A stretch of DNA of 64,000 nucleotides from Bacteroides fragilis (GCF_002849695.1 NZ_CP018937.1:3658001-3722000), one strand, 5' to 3'. Shown: positions 16,551-25,421, counted from the first letter of the stretch. Notes: generated by a model from the letters alone, not told the origin. Made by a program: numbers and translations.

Positions 16551-19229
16551 ATGAGAAAATCCAATCCGGATTTCCACCACATCAGAAGTTACATTCTGAT
16601 GTGTGTGGTTTCCATATTCTTTTCAACTATCAACGCGCAGACACCGGAGCCCAGGATCACCCTCAAGCTGCAAAACACCAGCCTCTCAGAGATTATCCGG
16701 CATATAGAACAAGCCACCGGTTTCTCTTTCATCTACGGTGAAGAAGTGAAACTCGACCATAAAGTCAGCCTCAACGTACAGAAGAAACCTCTCGGAGAAG
16801 TTCTGAACCAGTTGTTTGCCAACGAACCGATAAGCTATAAAATAACAGGAAAGCACATCCTGTTACAAAAAATACCTCCCAAACCCGTAAGCCGCAGGTT
16901 TACTATCAGTGGATACGTAACCGACGGGGCGTCTGCCGAAACGCTGATTGGTGCCAATATTCTTGAGAGTCGTCATCATCAAGGAACCACCACCAATCCT
17001 TACGGTTTCTACAGCATTACGCTGCCGGAAGGAGAAGCTCAGTTGAGCTTCTCCTATTTGGGTTACACCAGCCAGCAACACGCACTGACCCTGACCCGTG
17101 ACACCCTGCTGAACATCCGGATGGAAGACAATAACATGCTGCAAGAAGTGGTCATCGTATCGGACAAGGCCGAATCGGGGATCATGGCCACTCAAATGGG
17201 GGCCAGCGAGATACCGATGACACAAATAAAAAACACTCCCAGCATATTGGGAGAAGCAGATGTAATGAAAGCCATCCAGTTGATGCCGGGCGTACAGGCC
17301 GGGATGGAAGGATCTGCCGGATTGTATGTACGTGGCGGCGGCCCCGACCAAAACCTGATCTTGCTGGACGGTGTACCGGTGTACAACGTAGACCATTTAT
17401 TAGGATTCTTCTCTGTCTTCACTCCCGAAGCCGTAAAGAAAGTAACCCTCTTCAAAAGTTCTTTCCCCGCCCGCTTCGGCGGACGCCTCTCCTCCGTAAT
17501 TGACGTACGCACCAATGATGGCGACATGAAGAACTATCATGGCGTAGTCAGTATAGGACTCCTGACCAGCAAACTCAATTTCGAAGGGCCGATCATCAAG
17601 GACCGGACTTCTTTCAACATTTCTGCCCGCCGCTCCTACATCGACCTGTTGGCCAAACCCTTCATGCCGAAAGAGGAAAAGTACAGTTATTACTTTTATG
17701 ACATTAATGCCAAAATCAACCATAAATTCTCCGACCGGAGCCGCCTCTTCCTCAGTGCATACAATGGCAAAGACCATTTCATGACAAAGTATGACGACAC
17801 TTACTACGGTGACGAAGACAAGTACAGGGACGGCGGAAAAATGAACTGGGGCAACACCATCGTTTCGGGACGCTGGAATTACATCTTTAACAACAAACTG
17901 TTCAGCAATACCACAGTCGCTTTCAATAACTATAAGTTTGACGTCAGCACGTTCACCAAGAACGAGATACATACAAACAACCAAATAACCTGGAACCGCT
18001 ATAAAGCCGACTATAAATCGGGAATCCGGGACTGGAGTGCTCAGATAGATTTTGACTATAATCCTATCCCCGCACACCATGTCAAGTTCGGAATGCAATA
18101 CCTGCACCATAGTTTCCGTCCGGAAGTATCCACCTCAAAGATATTCGACAAGACCGGAGAAACCATCGAGCGGGATACGACGTATTATACCGCCTCTAAC
18201 AGCGAAATCCTTGCCCACGAAGCATCTGCCTACCTTGAAGATAACTTCAATCTAAGCAGTCGCCTGCGTATGAATCTGGGCCTGCACTTCTCGACTTTCC
18301 AAGTGCAAAAGAAGAACTATTTCTCCATACAACCCCGCATCTCCGCACGCTATCAGCTCAACAAGGACATCGTAATCAAAGCTTCTTACACCAAAATGAG
18401 CCAGTATGTACACTTGATTTCATCCATGCCGTTCGCCATGCCCACCGACCTGTGGGTGCCGGTGACCAATAAAATCAAACCGATGCAGGCGCATCAGGTA
18501 TCGTTGGGTGGCTATTACACAGGAATCGACGGATGGGAGTTCTCGGTAGAAAGCTACTATAAGGGGATGAAAAATGTGCTTGAATACAAAGACGGAGTCA
18601 GTTTCCTCGGCTCTTCCACCGGATGGGAAGACAAAGTGGAGATGGGACGCGGACGCTCCATGGGTATAGAATTCATGGCACAGAGAACCATCGGGAAGAC
18701 AACCGGATGGCTGGCATATACATTGGCCAAGAGTGACCGTAAGTTTGCCAAAGGAGGGATAAACAATGGGGCACGCTTTCCATATAAATATGACCGGAGG
18801 CACAATATAGACCTGACCCTCAACCACCGGTTCAACGAACGAATCGACGTAAGTGCCTCTTGGATATTTACCACCGGAGGTACAACCACAATCCCCACTG
18901 AACTGACGGCTATCATCCGTCCGGGCGATAACAATTCATCGATACAAGAAGGAGATTATGTCAAGCACCGCAACAACTATCGCCTTCCCGCCACGCACCG
19001 GCTCAATGTAGGTGTTAATTTCAGCAAGAAAACACGGCATGGCATGCGTATCTGGAACGTCAGTATATATAATGTATACAATGCCATGAACCCTACCTTG
19101 GTATACCGCACCTACAAAAAGACTGAATATACTCAAGGCGAACAAGCACAAGGCAACCGCATACCGGTCATCCGGAAATTCACCTTGTTGCCTTGTATTC
19201 CTTCATTCAGTTATACATATAAATTCTAA
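16551..19229 (+). CDS. TonB-dependent receptor with N-terminal STN signalling domain
   Basis: 892 residues. A signal peptide is followed by the STN domain (about 35-105: LQNTSLSEIIRHIEQATGFSF), a carboxypeptidase-regulatory-like domain (about 118-200), the plug (MPGVQAGMEGSAGLYVRGG) and a 22-strand barrel ending in aromatic Phe. The STN domain passes an occupancy signal to FecR. The downstream DUF4249 lipoprotein is the usual partner of this non-SusC receptor class. Ligand unknown; iron or heme is possible given FecIR-type control and hemW upstream, but unproven. Confidence 0.92.
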   Translation: MRKSNPDFHHIRSYILMCVVSIFFSTINAQTPEPRITLKLQNTSLSEIIRHIEQATGFSFIYGEEVKLDHKVSLNVQKKPLGEVLNQLFANEPISYKITGKHILLQKIPPKPVSRRFTISGYVTDGASAETLIGANILESRHHQGTTTNPYGFYSITLPEGEAQLSFSYLGYTSQQHALTLTRDTLLNIRMEDNNMLQEVVIVSDKAESGIMATQMGASEIPMTQIKNTPSILGEADVMKAIQLMPGVQAGMEGSAGLYVRGGGPDQNLILLDGVPVYNVDHLLGFFSVFTPEAVKKVTLFKSSFPARFGGRLSSVIDVRTNDGDMKNYHGVVSIGLLTSKLNFEGPIIKDRTSFNISARRSYIDLLAKPFMPKEEKYSYYFYDINAKINHKFSDRSRLFLSAYNGKDHFMTKYDDTYYGDEDKYRDGGKMNWGNTIVSGRWNYIFNNKLFSNTTVAFNNYKFDVSTFTKNEIHTNNQITWNRYKADYKSGIRDWSAQIDFDYNPIPAHHVKFGMQYLHHSFRPEVSTSKIFDKTGETIERDTTYYTASNSEILAHEASAYLEDNFNLSSRLRMNLGLHFSTFQVQKKNYFSIQPRISARYQLNKDIVIKASYTKMSQYVHLISSMPFAMPTDLWVPVTNKIKPMQAHQVSLGGYYTGIDGWEFSVESYYKGMKNVLEYKDGVSFLGSSTGWEDKVEMGRGRSMGIEFMAQRTIGKTTGWLAYTLAKSDRKFAKGGINNGARFPYKYDRRHNIDLTLNHRFNERIDVSASWIFTTGGTTTIPTELTAIIRPGDNNSSIQEGDYVKHRNNYRLPATHRLNVGVNFSKKTRHGMRIWNVSIYNVYNAMNPTLVYRTYKKTEYTQGEQAQGNRIPVIRKFTLLPCIPSFSYTYKF

Positions 19230-19235
19230 GTATTT

Positions 19236-20270
19236 ATGAAACGATCCATTCACGACATACTCCTGTTCCTGCTGGTTATTATATCTGCCACAGCCTGCAA
19301 CCACGATCTCCCTTTCGATCTGAAGGAGAATCCTCCTAAACTGGTGATGAACGCCATCATCAACGCCGATAGCACTTACAACGAACTGTTCCTGAACTTT
19401 ACCGGCAGAAACCAAATCGGACAAATCAACGGAGCCACTGTGGAAGTACGCATTAACGGTTCTCTCAGCGAAACGCTGCGCCCCGATCCGTACAGCAGCG
19501 ATAAAGGACGTTTTTATATCAACAGCACTTTCCATCCGGGCGATGTAGTCCGCATAGACGCCATGACAGATGACGGTGCATATCATGCATGGGCAGAAGT
19601 CACCGTACCCCAACCTGTCGGGAAGATAGAAAAGGTAGATACAGTCTCTATCATGAGAATACCAAGTAACTATGGTTACGGGACTCCGCCGAGAAGACAT
19701 CTCCGTTATCAAATCAAAATAAACGACCGTCCGGGAGAGAAGAATTTCTATCGGATCATTGTGGAACAGCGGAAATACTGGAAATACTATTGGCAACAAG
19801 GTGAGCAGATTAACTGGGGATCGGCCATGTTGAAAAGTTTTAAGTTGCAAACAAACGAAGACGTGGTATTGACCGACGGCAAGCCAAGTACGGAAGAAGA
19901 TGACGAAAACGGCCTGTTCGGCAGTGTCACTAACAAGTATGCCGTATTTGACGACTCACGCTTCGCGGACGGCAGCTATACAATGACTGTCTATAATGAT
20001 ATCTACGGATGGGGATTCTGGGGAAGTGAATATATATGGATAAAAACAGATGTCTATATCCGCATACTCAGCATCACCGAAAAAGAATATTATTATCTGA
20101 GGGCACTGAACCTGCTCGACTCAGATGCCTATGACAACACCTTGAGCGAGCCCATCGCTTTCCCCAGCAATGTGAACGGCGGTACCGGAATGGTTGGATT
20201 CAGCTCAGAAACCAACTACATGCTGACGGTCAAAAACCATGCAATTCCTCCAATGGTACCGGATTTATAA
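19236..20270 (+). CDS. DUF4249-family lipoprotein, partner of the TonB receptor
   Basis: 344 residues with a type II signal peptide (lipobox ISATAC, Cys21). The N-terminal segment PFDLKENPPKLVMNAIINAD is typical of DUF4249. It is translationally linked to the receptor (6 bp gap). DUF4249 proteins sit beside STN-bearing receptors in Bacteroidota and are thought to form a surface lid or substrate-capture subunit analogous to SusD; direct evidence is limited. Confidence 0.88.
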   Translation: MKRSIHDILLFLLVIISATACNHDLPFDLKENPPKLVMNAIINADSTYNELFLNFTGRNQIGQINGATVEVRINGSLSETLRPDPYSSDKGRFYINSTFHPGDVVRIDAMTDDGAYHAWAEVTVPQPVGKIEKVDTVSIMRIPSNYGYGTPPRRHLRYQIKINDRPGEKNFYRIIVEQRKYWKYYWQQGEQINWGSAMLKSFKLQTNEDVVLTDGKPSTEEDDENGLFGSVTNKYAVFDDSRFADGSYTMTVYNDIYGWGFWGSEYIWIKTDVYIRILSITEKEYYYLRALNLLDSDAYDNTLSEPIAFPSNVNGGTGMVGFSSETNYMLTVKNHAIPPMVPDL

Positions 20271-20279
20271 AGAAACCAC

Positions 20280-20287
20280 TATCTTTG
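20280..20287 (+). promoter_or_regulatory. -7 element for the lysO pair
   Basis: TATCTTTG, 20 bp before the first lysO ATG and just downstream of the DUF4249 stop. No clear -33 element. Confidence 0.4.
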
Positions 20288-20307
20288 TGCCCTAAAAGCA
20301 CATTTAT

Positions 20308-20595
20308 ATGTTTATAATAATCGGAATCATGCTTACAGGCATGCTGCTTGGCTACTTGCTACGAAGCCAAAGGCTCACATGGATACATAAAGTCATTACT
20401 TTATTAATATGGCTGTTGCTCTTCCTGCTCGGCATCGACGTAGGAGGCAACGAAGCCATCGTGAAAGGACTGCACGCCATCGGGCTGGAAGCTTTCATCA
20501 TCACCACAGCAGCCGTAGCCGGAAGCACACTGGCTGCATGGGGACTATGGTATCTGCTTTATGCACGCTATCAGAAGAAGGAGGTGAAGCCATGA
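20308..20595 (+). CDS. LysO-type lysine exporter, N-terminal half
   Basis: 95 residues with three TM segments (about 1-17, 26-45, 57-85). It corresponds to the first third of LysO (DUF340), which in enterobacteria is a single inner-membrane exporter of lysine of about 300 residues. The remainder is the next gene, whose ATG overlaps this stop (ATGA). Two-gene LysO is common in Bacteroides, so this is not a recent break. Confidence 0.8.
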   Translation: MFIIIGIMLTGMLLGYLLRSQRLTWIHKVITLLIWLLLFLLGIDVGGNEAIVKGLHAIGLEAFIITTAAVAGSTLAAWGLWYLLYARYQKKEVKP

Positions 20596-21194
20596 AAGGC
20601 AGTCTTATTATCGTCTCTTTTTTTATCATCGGCACCCTGTGCGGGCTTTATCATCTGATTCCATATGATTTCAGCCAAAGCAAACTCAGTTTTTATGCCT
20701 TATGCGGGCTGATGTTCTGTGTCGGCATCAGCATAGGCAATGATCCGCAAACATTGAAAAGTTTCCGGTCACTGAATCCGCGCTTACTCTTCCTGCCCGT
20801 AATGACCATTCTGGGCACACTGGCAGGATGTGCCGTAGTCAGTCTCTTTTTATCGCATCGCTCACCGGCCGATTGCATGGCAGTGGGTTCCGGATTCGGG
20901 TATTATTCACTCTCAAGCATTTTCATCACCGAATACAAAGGAGCCGAACTGGGAACCATCGCACTGCTTTCAAACATCATGCGCGAAATCATCGCCTTAC
21001 TTTGTGCTCCTTTATTAGTAAAGTTTTTCGGAAAACTGGCCCCCATTTCAGTCGGAGGAGCTACCACTATGGATACTACTCTTCCCATTATCACCCGTTG
21101 TTCAGGGCAGGAATTCGTCATAGTCTCTATCTTTCATGGTTTCATTGTGGACTTTAGCGTGCCGTTTCTGGTGACACTATTCTGTTCCATATAG
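20592..21194 (+). CDS. lysO: LysO-type lysine exporter, C-terminal half
   Basis: 200 residues starting MKGSLIIVSFFIIGTLCG at 20592, four bases before the upstream stop. It has about six TM segments and the LysO phrase ADCMAVGSGFGYYSLSSIFITEYKG, then GATTMDTTLP. Together with the preceding gene it makes a full-length LysO. An open frame starting at 20409 is ignored because it runs through the first gene in another frame. Confidence 0.87.
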   Translation: MKGSLIIVSFFIIGTLCGLYHLIPYDFSQSKLSFYALCGLMFCVGISIGNDPQTLKSFRSLNPRLLFLPVMTILGTLAGCAVVSLFLSHRSPADCMAVGSGFGYYSLSSIFITEYKGAELGTIALLSNIMREIIALLCAPLLVKFFGKLAPISVGGATTMDTTLPIITRCSGQEFVIVSIFHGFIVDFSVPFLVTLFCSI

Positions 21195-21251
21195 GCATCT
21201 TATTACAAAACTGTTTCAATTTTCGCAATAAGATTATCTTTTTCACACCTC

Positions 21252-21273
21252 TTTCTTGATATACATCAAGAAA
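21252..21273. repeat. Perfect 9-bp dyad downstream of lysO
   Basis: TTTCTTGAT, ATAC, ATCAAGAAA. It lies in the 256-bp gap between lysO and the next gene with no T-tract after it, so it could be a weak terminator or a regulator site. Confidence 0.5.
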
Positions 21274-21306
21274 TGACACCTTATTGCCTACTTTCCTTCC
21301 CCATCC

Positions 21307-21338
21307 TTTTTATGTTGAACAACATATTTGTATATTTG
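21307..21338 (+). promoter_or_regulatory. Promoter of the 117-aa exported protein gene
   Basis: TATATTTG (21331-21338) with TTTT 20 bp upstream. It implies a leader of about 105 nt holding the hairpin at 21387-21408. Confidence 0.45.
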
Positions 21339-21386
21339 CATAGGTAAAAAGAAAAAGCTTAACAATTGTTTTTAATAGGTATTAGG

Positions 21387-21408
21387 GTCCTTATGATAAG
21401 ATAAGGAC
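21387..21408 (+). promoter_or_regulatory. 5'-leader stem-loop
   Basis: GTCCTTAT / ATAAGGAC, perfect 8-bp arms with a GATAAG loop, in the untranslated leader of the 117-aa exported protein. It is likely an mRNA-stabilising or regulatory element. Confidence 0.45.
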
Positions 21409-21450
21409 AAAGATTAGTTTTCAGGAATAACAATTAAAAAAGTAGGTATT

Positions 21451-21804
21451 ATGAGAAGATTAGGATTAACATTAGTAGCAGCACTCTGTCTTGCTGCCAC
21501 CACATTTGCAGCAGAAAATCAACCTACAGTTGCAAAATGGGAAGGTAACATCAATGTGAATAAATTGGGTAAATACCTGAATTTATCTTCTGTACAGGCA
21601 GAAGAAGTAGCCAACATTTGTAACTACTTTGACGAACAGATGGGAAGAGCCACCACTGCCAAAAAGAACAAGGATACCCTGGTTCGTAACGCTGTCTACG
21701 GAAATCTGAAGTTGATGAAAAAAACGTTGACGGATGCACAGTACACGAAGTATACTACAATACTGAATATGACTTTGAAGAACAAGGGCATCGAAGTAAA
21801 GTAG
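21451..21804 (+). CDS. Small exported helical protein of unknown function
   Basis: 117 residues with a clear Sec signal peptide (ALCLAATTFA-AEN, cleavage near residue 20). The mature part is helical and polar. TDAQYTKYTTILN near the C-terminus recalls the LTxxQ pattern of Spy/CpxP-like periplasmic proteins, but the match is weak. It has its own promoter, a structured leader and a strong terminator, so it is a single-gene unit. No function assigned. Confidence 0.75.
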   Translation: MRRLGLTLVAALCLAATTFAAENQPTVAKWEGNINVNKLGKYLNLSSVQAEEVANICNYFDEQMGRATTAKKNKDTLVRNAVYGNLKLMKKTLTDAQYTKYTTILNMTLKNKGIEVK

Positions 21805-21830
21805 GAACTTGATTGATGAATAAAAGGATA

Positions 21831-21871
21831 AAAGGCCGGTGTCGTCGAATGAACTGACACCGGTCTTTTAT
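21831..21871 (+). terminator. Terminator after the 117-aa exported protein gene
   Basis: Stem AAAGGCCGGTGTC / GACACCGGTCTTTT followed by a T-rich stretch. Confidence 0.85.
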
Positions 21872-21988
21872 TTTTATACCAATCACCGACAACCGCGAAG
21901 AGGGTTAGCACTATATTCCACTCAGCAAGATCGAAGAACGATAGTCAACACACTATCTACTCCATATACAGCAAACAATACAAGCTAA

Positions 21989-22936
21989 TTATCTTAATTT
22001 GTATTTTACCATCTTTTTCGCAGTACATTTTTCTATCAGTTCTTCAATTGCCTGATTTACATACTGTTTAGATAATCCTATTTCATTTGCCAACGTAATA
22101 ATATCTGCAAGCTTCGGTTCTCCTTTACCATTTATAGTTGTAGTATGATAGCCATTAAATCCGCTACTTGGCAAAATGTCATATGCAGGCGAAAGTTTCC
22201 ATTCTCCATCAATCCATTGAAACGAGAAGTTTTTAGCATGATCATCTCGGTTGAAAATAAGGACATTAAATACCATCAAACGAAACATTTCTGCGACCTG
22301 CTCCATGTCCTTAGTAAGGTTCAGTGTCAACTTTAATAGTAGAGAGTAGTCAAGGCTCGGTATCCTATAATTAGCGTGTAGCAATCCGGCAGCACTTATA
22401 GTATGAATTTTACCTTGAGGGGTTCGGTCAAATCGTTCTACTCCAAAATAGCGACCATTAACCAAGCGAGTTTCTGCCATTCGTATTCCACACTCTTTAG
22501 CAAGTATTGAGTAGTTATATTCTATTTCTCCCACATTAACAGGATCACTTGTTGCTTTAAACTTCACGAGCCACTCACGACCATCTATCTTAGCAAACAC
22601 TTTCGGTCGAGCCCCACCGGATGAACCTCCATATTTATAAAGCAAATCGACAGAGCCATCACTCTCCTTGCTTTCAAGTATCTTTTCAACCTCTTTGGAC
22701 AAACGGTCAAAATCAAGAAACTCATCGTCTGTGACTATGCTTTTATCTGGTCGATATTCCAATGCTCCACGTCCGGTAGAACCAATGAGCGACAGCCGTT
22801 CTAAAACATTGAGTTTATATGGATTTATTCCTTTTTCCTGTAGATAACGATCAAGCAAAAGATTCCCCCAACCGTCAGGTAAACTATCATCGAACACTCC
22901 GAAATTTCCTCCGACTGAAAAGATTTTCAAATTCAT
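21989..22936 (-). CDS. hipA: HipA-family kinase, N-terminally truncated
   Basis: 315 residues against about 410-440 for full HipA. The kinase core is intact: SSGGARPK (autophosphorylation/G-loop region), catalytic FNRDDHAKNF and the metal-binding AYDIL. The sequence begins inside what is normally residue ~55-60 (GVFDDSLPDGWG), so the first beta subdomain is missing. In this frame a stop lies two codons upstream of the ATG at 22936, and the gene overlaps hipB by 50 bp. HipA kinases phosphorylate aminoacyl-tRNA synthetases to arrest growth. Activity of this form is doubtful. Confidence 0.82.
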   Translation of the reverse strand: MNLKIFSVGGNFGVFDDSLPDGWGNLLLDRYLQEKGINPYKLNVLERLSLIGSTGRGALEYRPDKSIVTDDEFLDFDRLSKEVEKILESKESDGSVDLLYKYGGSSGGARPKVFAKIDGREWLVKFKATSDPVNVGEIEYNYSILAKECGIRMAETRLVNGRYFGVERFDRTPQGKIHTISAAGLLHANYRIPSLDYSLLLKLTLNLTKDMEQVAEMFRLMVFNVLIFNRDDHAKNFSFQWIDGEWKLSPAYDILPSSGFNGYHTTTINGKGEPKLADIITLANEIGLSKQYVNQAIEELIEKCTAKKMVKYKLR

Positions 22937-23159
22937 CCGTCATCTCCAATGCAAAAGCAAGCATTACTAATGAACGCAGAGATATTTCTCCAGATGTCTC
23001 AAAACGCCTGTAAGAGGCCAAGAAAACCCCTGCCTTTGTTGCAAGCATATTTTGCGTCCATCCCTTTTCCAATCGCCTTTGCTTAACGCGCTGAGCAATA
23101 CCCGACATTAAAGAGTCGGGTGTTTTATTTATAAGCGATAAAATATAAGCATCTATCAT
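22887..23159 (-). CDS. hipB: HipB-like HTH antitoxin, C-terminus replaced
   Basis: 90 residues. The Xre-type HTH (about 22-75) reads QRVKQRRLEKGWTQNMLATK then SYRRFETSGEISLRSL. After DEFENLF the reading frame enters DNA that encodes hipA in another frame, giving an unrelated basic tail (SRRKFRSVR). It would repress its own promoter (23197-23227) and neutralise HipA. A deletion appears to have removed its natural C-terminus together with the HipA N-terminus. Confidence 0.78.
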   Translation of the reverse strand: MIDAYILSLINKTPDSLMSGIAQRVKQRRLEKGWTQNMLATKAGVFLASYRRFETSGEISLRSLVMLAFALEMTDEFENLFSRRKFRSVR

Positions 23160-23196
23160 ATATTTATTGGTATTACTGCTAAAATATGAGTACTTA

Positions 23197-23227
23197 CAAA
23201 GTTAATCATAAATTCACGGTCTCCAAA
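23197..23227 (-). promoter_or_regulatory. Promoter of hipBA
   Basis: Minus strand TTTG (23227-23224), 19 bp, TAACTTTG (23204-23197), about 40 bp before the hipB start. Sequence and spacing fit the Bacteroides consensus. Confidence 0.65.
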
Positions 23228-23707
23228 TCAAAAATCAAAGAATAATCATTCTGTAGACATTAAATAGCTTCTTTTTTCTTTTGTCAGTGTATCGGTCATT
23301 TCTATAAAAAACAGCTGTAATTATCCAAATATATGAAATATTATTGTTTATTATTTCATGTTTCATTAAGATAAAATCTTAAAATAGTATTTGAAATCCT
23401 GTTTGCTATATTTAGGGCTGGGAAATTAATGTTATAGGATCTTGTTGTTAACATTTATTATAGGAGTTTCCCTAATTTCTATTTATAATGATTTTATGCC
23501 CAGTTTTTGTTTTTGGAAAGCTATATAGTCTTTATTTTTAATATGTTATCTTCTTGATTGTGTTTTTTCTGTTTTTTACCCATTTGAAATTAACATCTAA
23601 ACTACTCAAAACCAATATTCAAAAAGCTTTAAAACGTTTATATTTCCGTTCAAAAGAGGATATATAGACTATCGTAAGCAATTCCGCTTGCGGGTAATCC
23701 TAAAATT
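23228..23707. other. AT-rich intergenic region between hipBA and the integrase remnant
   Basis: About 480 bp, very AT-rich, with no convincing gene, hairpin or repeat. It presumably held the integrase promoter and possibly an element end. No att-like direct repeat could be recognised by eye. Confidence 0.5.
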
Positions 23708-24490
23708 ATGTATAATTATTCAAAAGACGGTATCATGGTCTCTACGGTACTTGATGCACGTACAGCCAACAAAGAAGGTAAATATCCTGTTAAAATCAAG
23801 GTTTACTATCAAAGAAGGCCCAAGTATTATTCTATTGGTATCTGCATGACGAAAGAAGAGTGGAGCAAGCTGCCGGATAGCAAATCTTCTGAAAGCAGGA
23901 AAATCAGATAAGCCATTGAAAGCAGTTTTTCTTTGGTTCGTATGAATGTTGAAGCTCTAGCAGAAAAGGAACATTCTCTTTCAATACGCTCGATTTGCGT
24001 TTAGGAAAGGCTACCGGTGACACCCTGAACAGTGTGCCATACGTGCTAAGATCGAGAAACTGAGAAACGAAGAAAGAATCGGTACTATGCAGTTCTACCA
24101 AAGTACATTAGTAAGAGATACGTGCGGTTGTTTCCCCCAATTAGAGGCAATAATTGGCAAGTGGGGAAACAAGCCATTACCCGATAATTATATATTTCCC
24201 TATATGAAAGGGAATCAGACAACCATAGAGCGTAAAGCGATTGTATGCGATGTTGTCAAGCGAATCAACAAGCATATGGAGTTGATAGGTGAAGAATTGG
24301 GTATCGGCAATATCACCACATGCACCGCAAGACACTCATACGCTACCGTATTGAAACGAAACGGAGCCAACATCTCTTATATAAGGAATCCTTGGGACAT
24401 ACCGACCTGAGGACTACGGAAGCATATCTGGCGAGTTTCGAGAAAGAGGAACGAACTAAGAACCCTAACCTTCTTACCTCGTTTTTGTAG
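23708..24490 (+). pseudogene. Tyrosine recombinase (integrase) remnant
   Basis: Fragments of one integrase in different frames. 23708-23911 encodes the N-terminal arm-binding domain (DGIMVSTVLDARTANKEGKY). 23912-24110 shows shifted pieces of the core-binding domain (GKATGDTLN, AKIEKLRNEERIG). Much of the catalytic domain is then missing before 24130. 24087-24410 carries the Arg-His region TARHSYATVLKRNGANISYI. A one-base shift near 24388 moves the tail into the frame ESLGHTDLRTTEAYLASFEK, with the nucleophile Tyr, ending at 24490. It is inactive and marks a former mobile element. Confidence 0.88.
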
Positions 24491-24496
24491 CCTACG

Positions 24497-24867
24497 GCCT
24501 GCTATATGGAGTTATCCTTGCCAGTTACCCAATTTCCCTTACTCAGTGTTGCTGAAACTGTTCGGGGTATTTAATACGCCATTCGACAATGCGCATTTCA
24601 TTATTTAGTAATCCTATTGCTTCATCAATTAAATGCAAATAGGGCATTTTTTTCTTGCTCAAACCACACACGATACGATTTAAGCCGATGCAAACCAAAG
24701 GAGAAATAACGAAGTAAAACGCTATAATCCTGTTCGTTGAAACTGAAATCAGCTAAATGTGTAGCCAATTCTTCAATAGCTTCTGCAAATTCGGATGCAG
24801 AAACTTTACGCTGCGAATATTCCGACAATAGACGGAAAAATCTCTGTTGTAATAATTGTTTTATCAT
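24497..24867 (-). pseudogene. Small helical protein gene, frameshifted at an A7 tract
   Basis: Minus-strand frame from ATG 24867 gives 80 residues (MIKQLLQQRFFRLLSEYSQR...) and ends at 24625. At an A7 run (24649-24655) a one-base slip would join it to the other frame (MPYLHLIDEAIGLLNNEMRI...), which stays open to a TGA near 24545 and reads as natural helical protein with KYPEQFQQH at the end. Either the gene is broken by one base or two products are made. Family not recognised; the neighbouring integrase suggests element cargo. Confidence 0.5.
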
Positions 24868-24998
24868 AAATTAAAACAGAGTTTAAGTAAGCGATAGATA
24901 CACTTATTTAAGCTCTGCAATGATTTTTCGTAAACCATTTCATTCAAATGGAATATTACATCTTTAATTAAAGGAATCTGTTTATAATTGAACAGAAA

Positions 24999-25421
24999 CT
25001 ACAACTGCATGTGTAAAATAGGATATTCTTTACCTTCTCCGTCTAAATTTGACCTTTTGTATATGTTAAAGCCTATATATTTATAAAAACCTACAGCCTG
25101 AATATTCTGCTCGTTCACATCGACTTTTGTTACTTGTAAATTATCTATGGCATAAGTAATTAAATTTTTCCCAATTCCTGTGCCTCGATAATTATTGTCT
25201 ACAAATAACATTTCAAGATTTCCTTCTGCAATTCCCATAAATCCGATTAAGGTTCCCTCTTGTTCAAATCCGAATAGAGTGACATGCTGAAAATATACTG
25301 GAAGTTGTTCCTTATAGTATAGAAAATCTTCCTCTTTAAGAAAATCGTGTGTACTCAATACTGCACTTTCCCAAATTTCCATCAAACGTGGATAGTCTGT
25401 AATTTTAATTTTTCTAATCAT
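24999..25421 (-). CDS. GNAT-family N-acetyltransferase
   Basis: 140 residues with the GNAT fold. Motif A carries the acetyl-CoA pyrophosphate loop NNYRGTGIGKNL (about 79-90), and GFYKYIGFNIYKRS is motif B. It resembles the YjgM/YhhY-like small-molecule or peptide acetyltransferases. The substrate cannot be inferred. It lies 64 bp downstream of the Crp/Fnr-like gene on the same strand and may be cotranscribed with it. Confidence 0.85.
   Translation of the reverse strand: MIRKIKITDYPRLMEIWESAVLSTHDFLKEEDFLYYKEQLPVYFQHVTLFGFEQEGTLIGFMGIAEGNLEMLFVDNNYRGTGIGKNLITYAIDNLQVTKVDVNEQNIQAVGFYKYIGFNIYKRSNLDGEGKEYPILHMQL

Noticed and set aside
20592..21194. Suspected frameshift splitting lysO
   Set aside because: The two halves overlap by ATGA with proper start signals, and two-gene LysO is common in Bacteroides, so it is a natural split.
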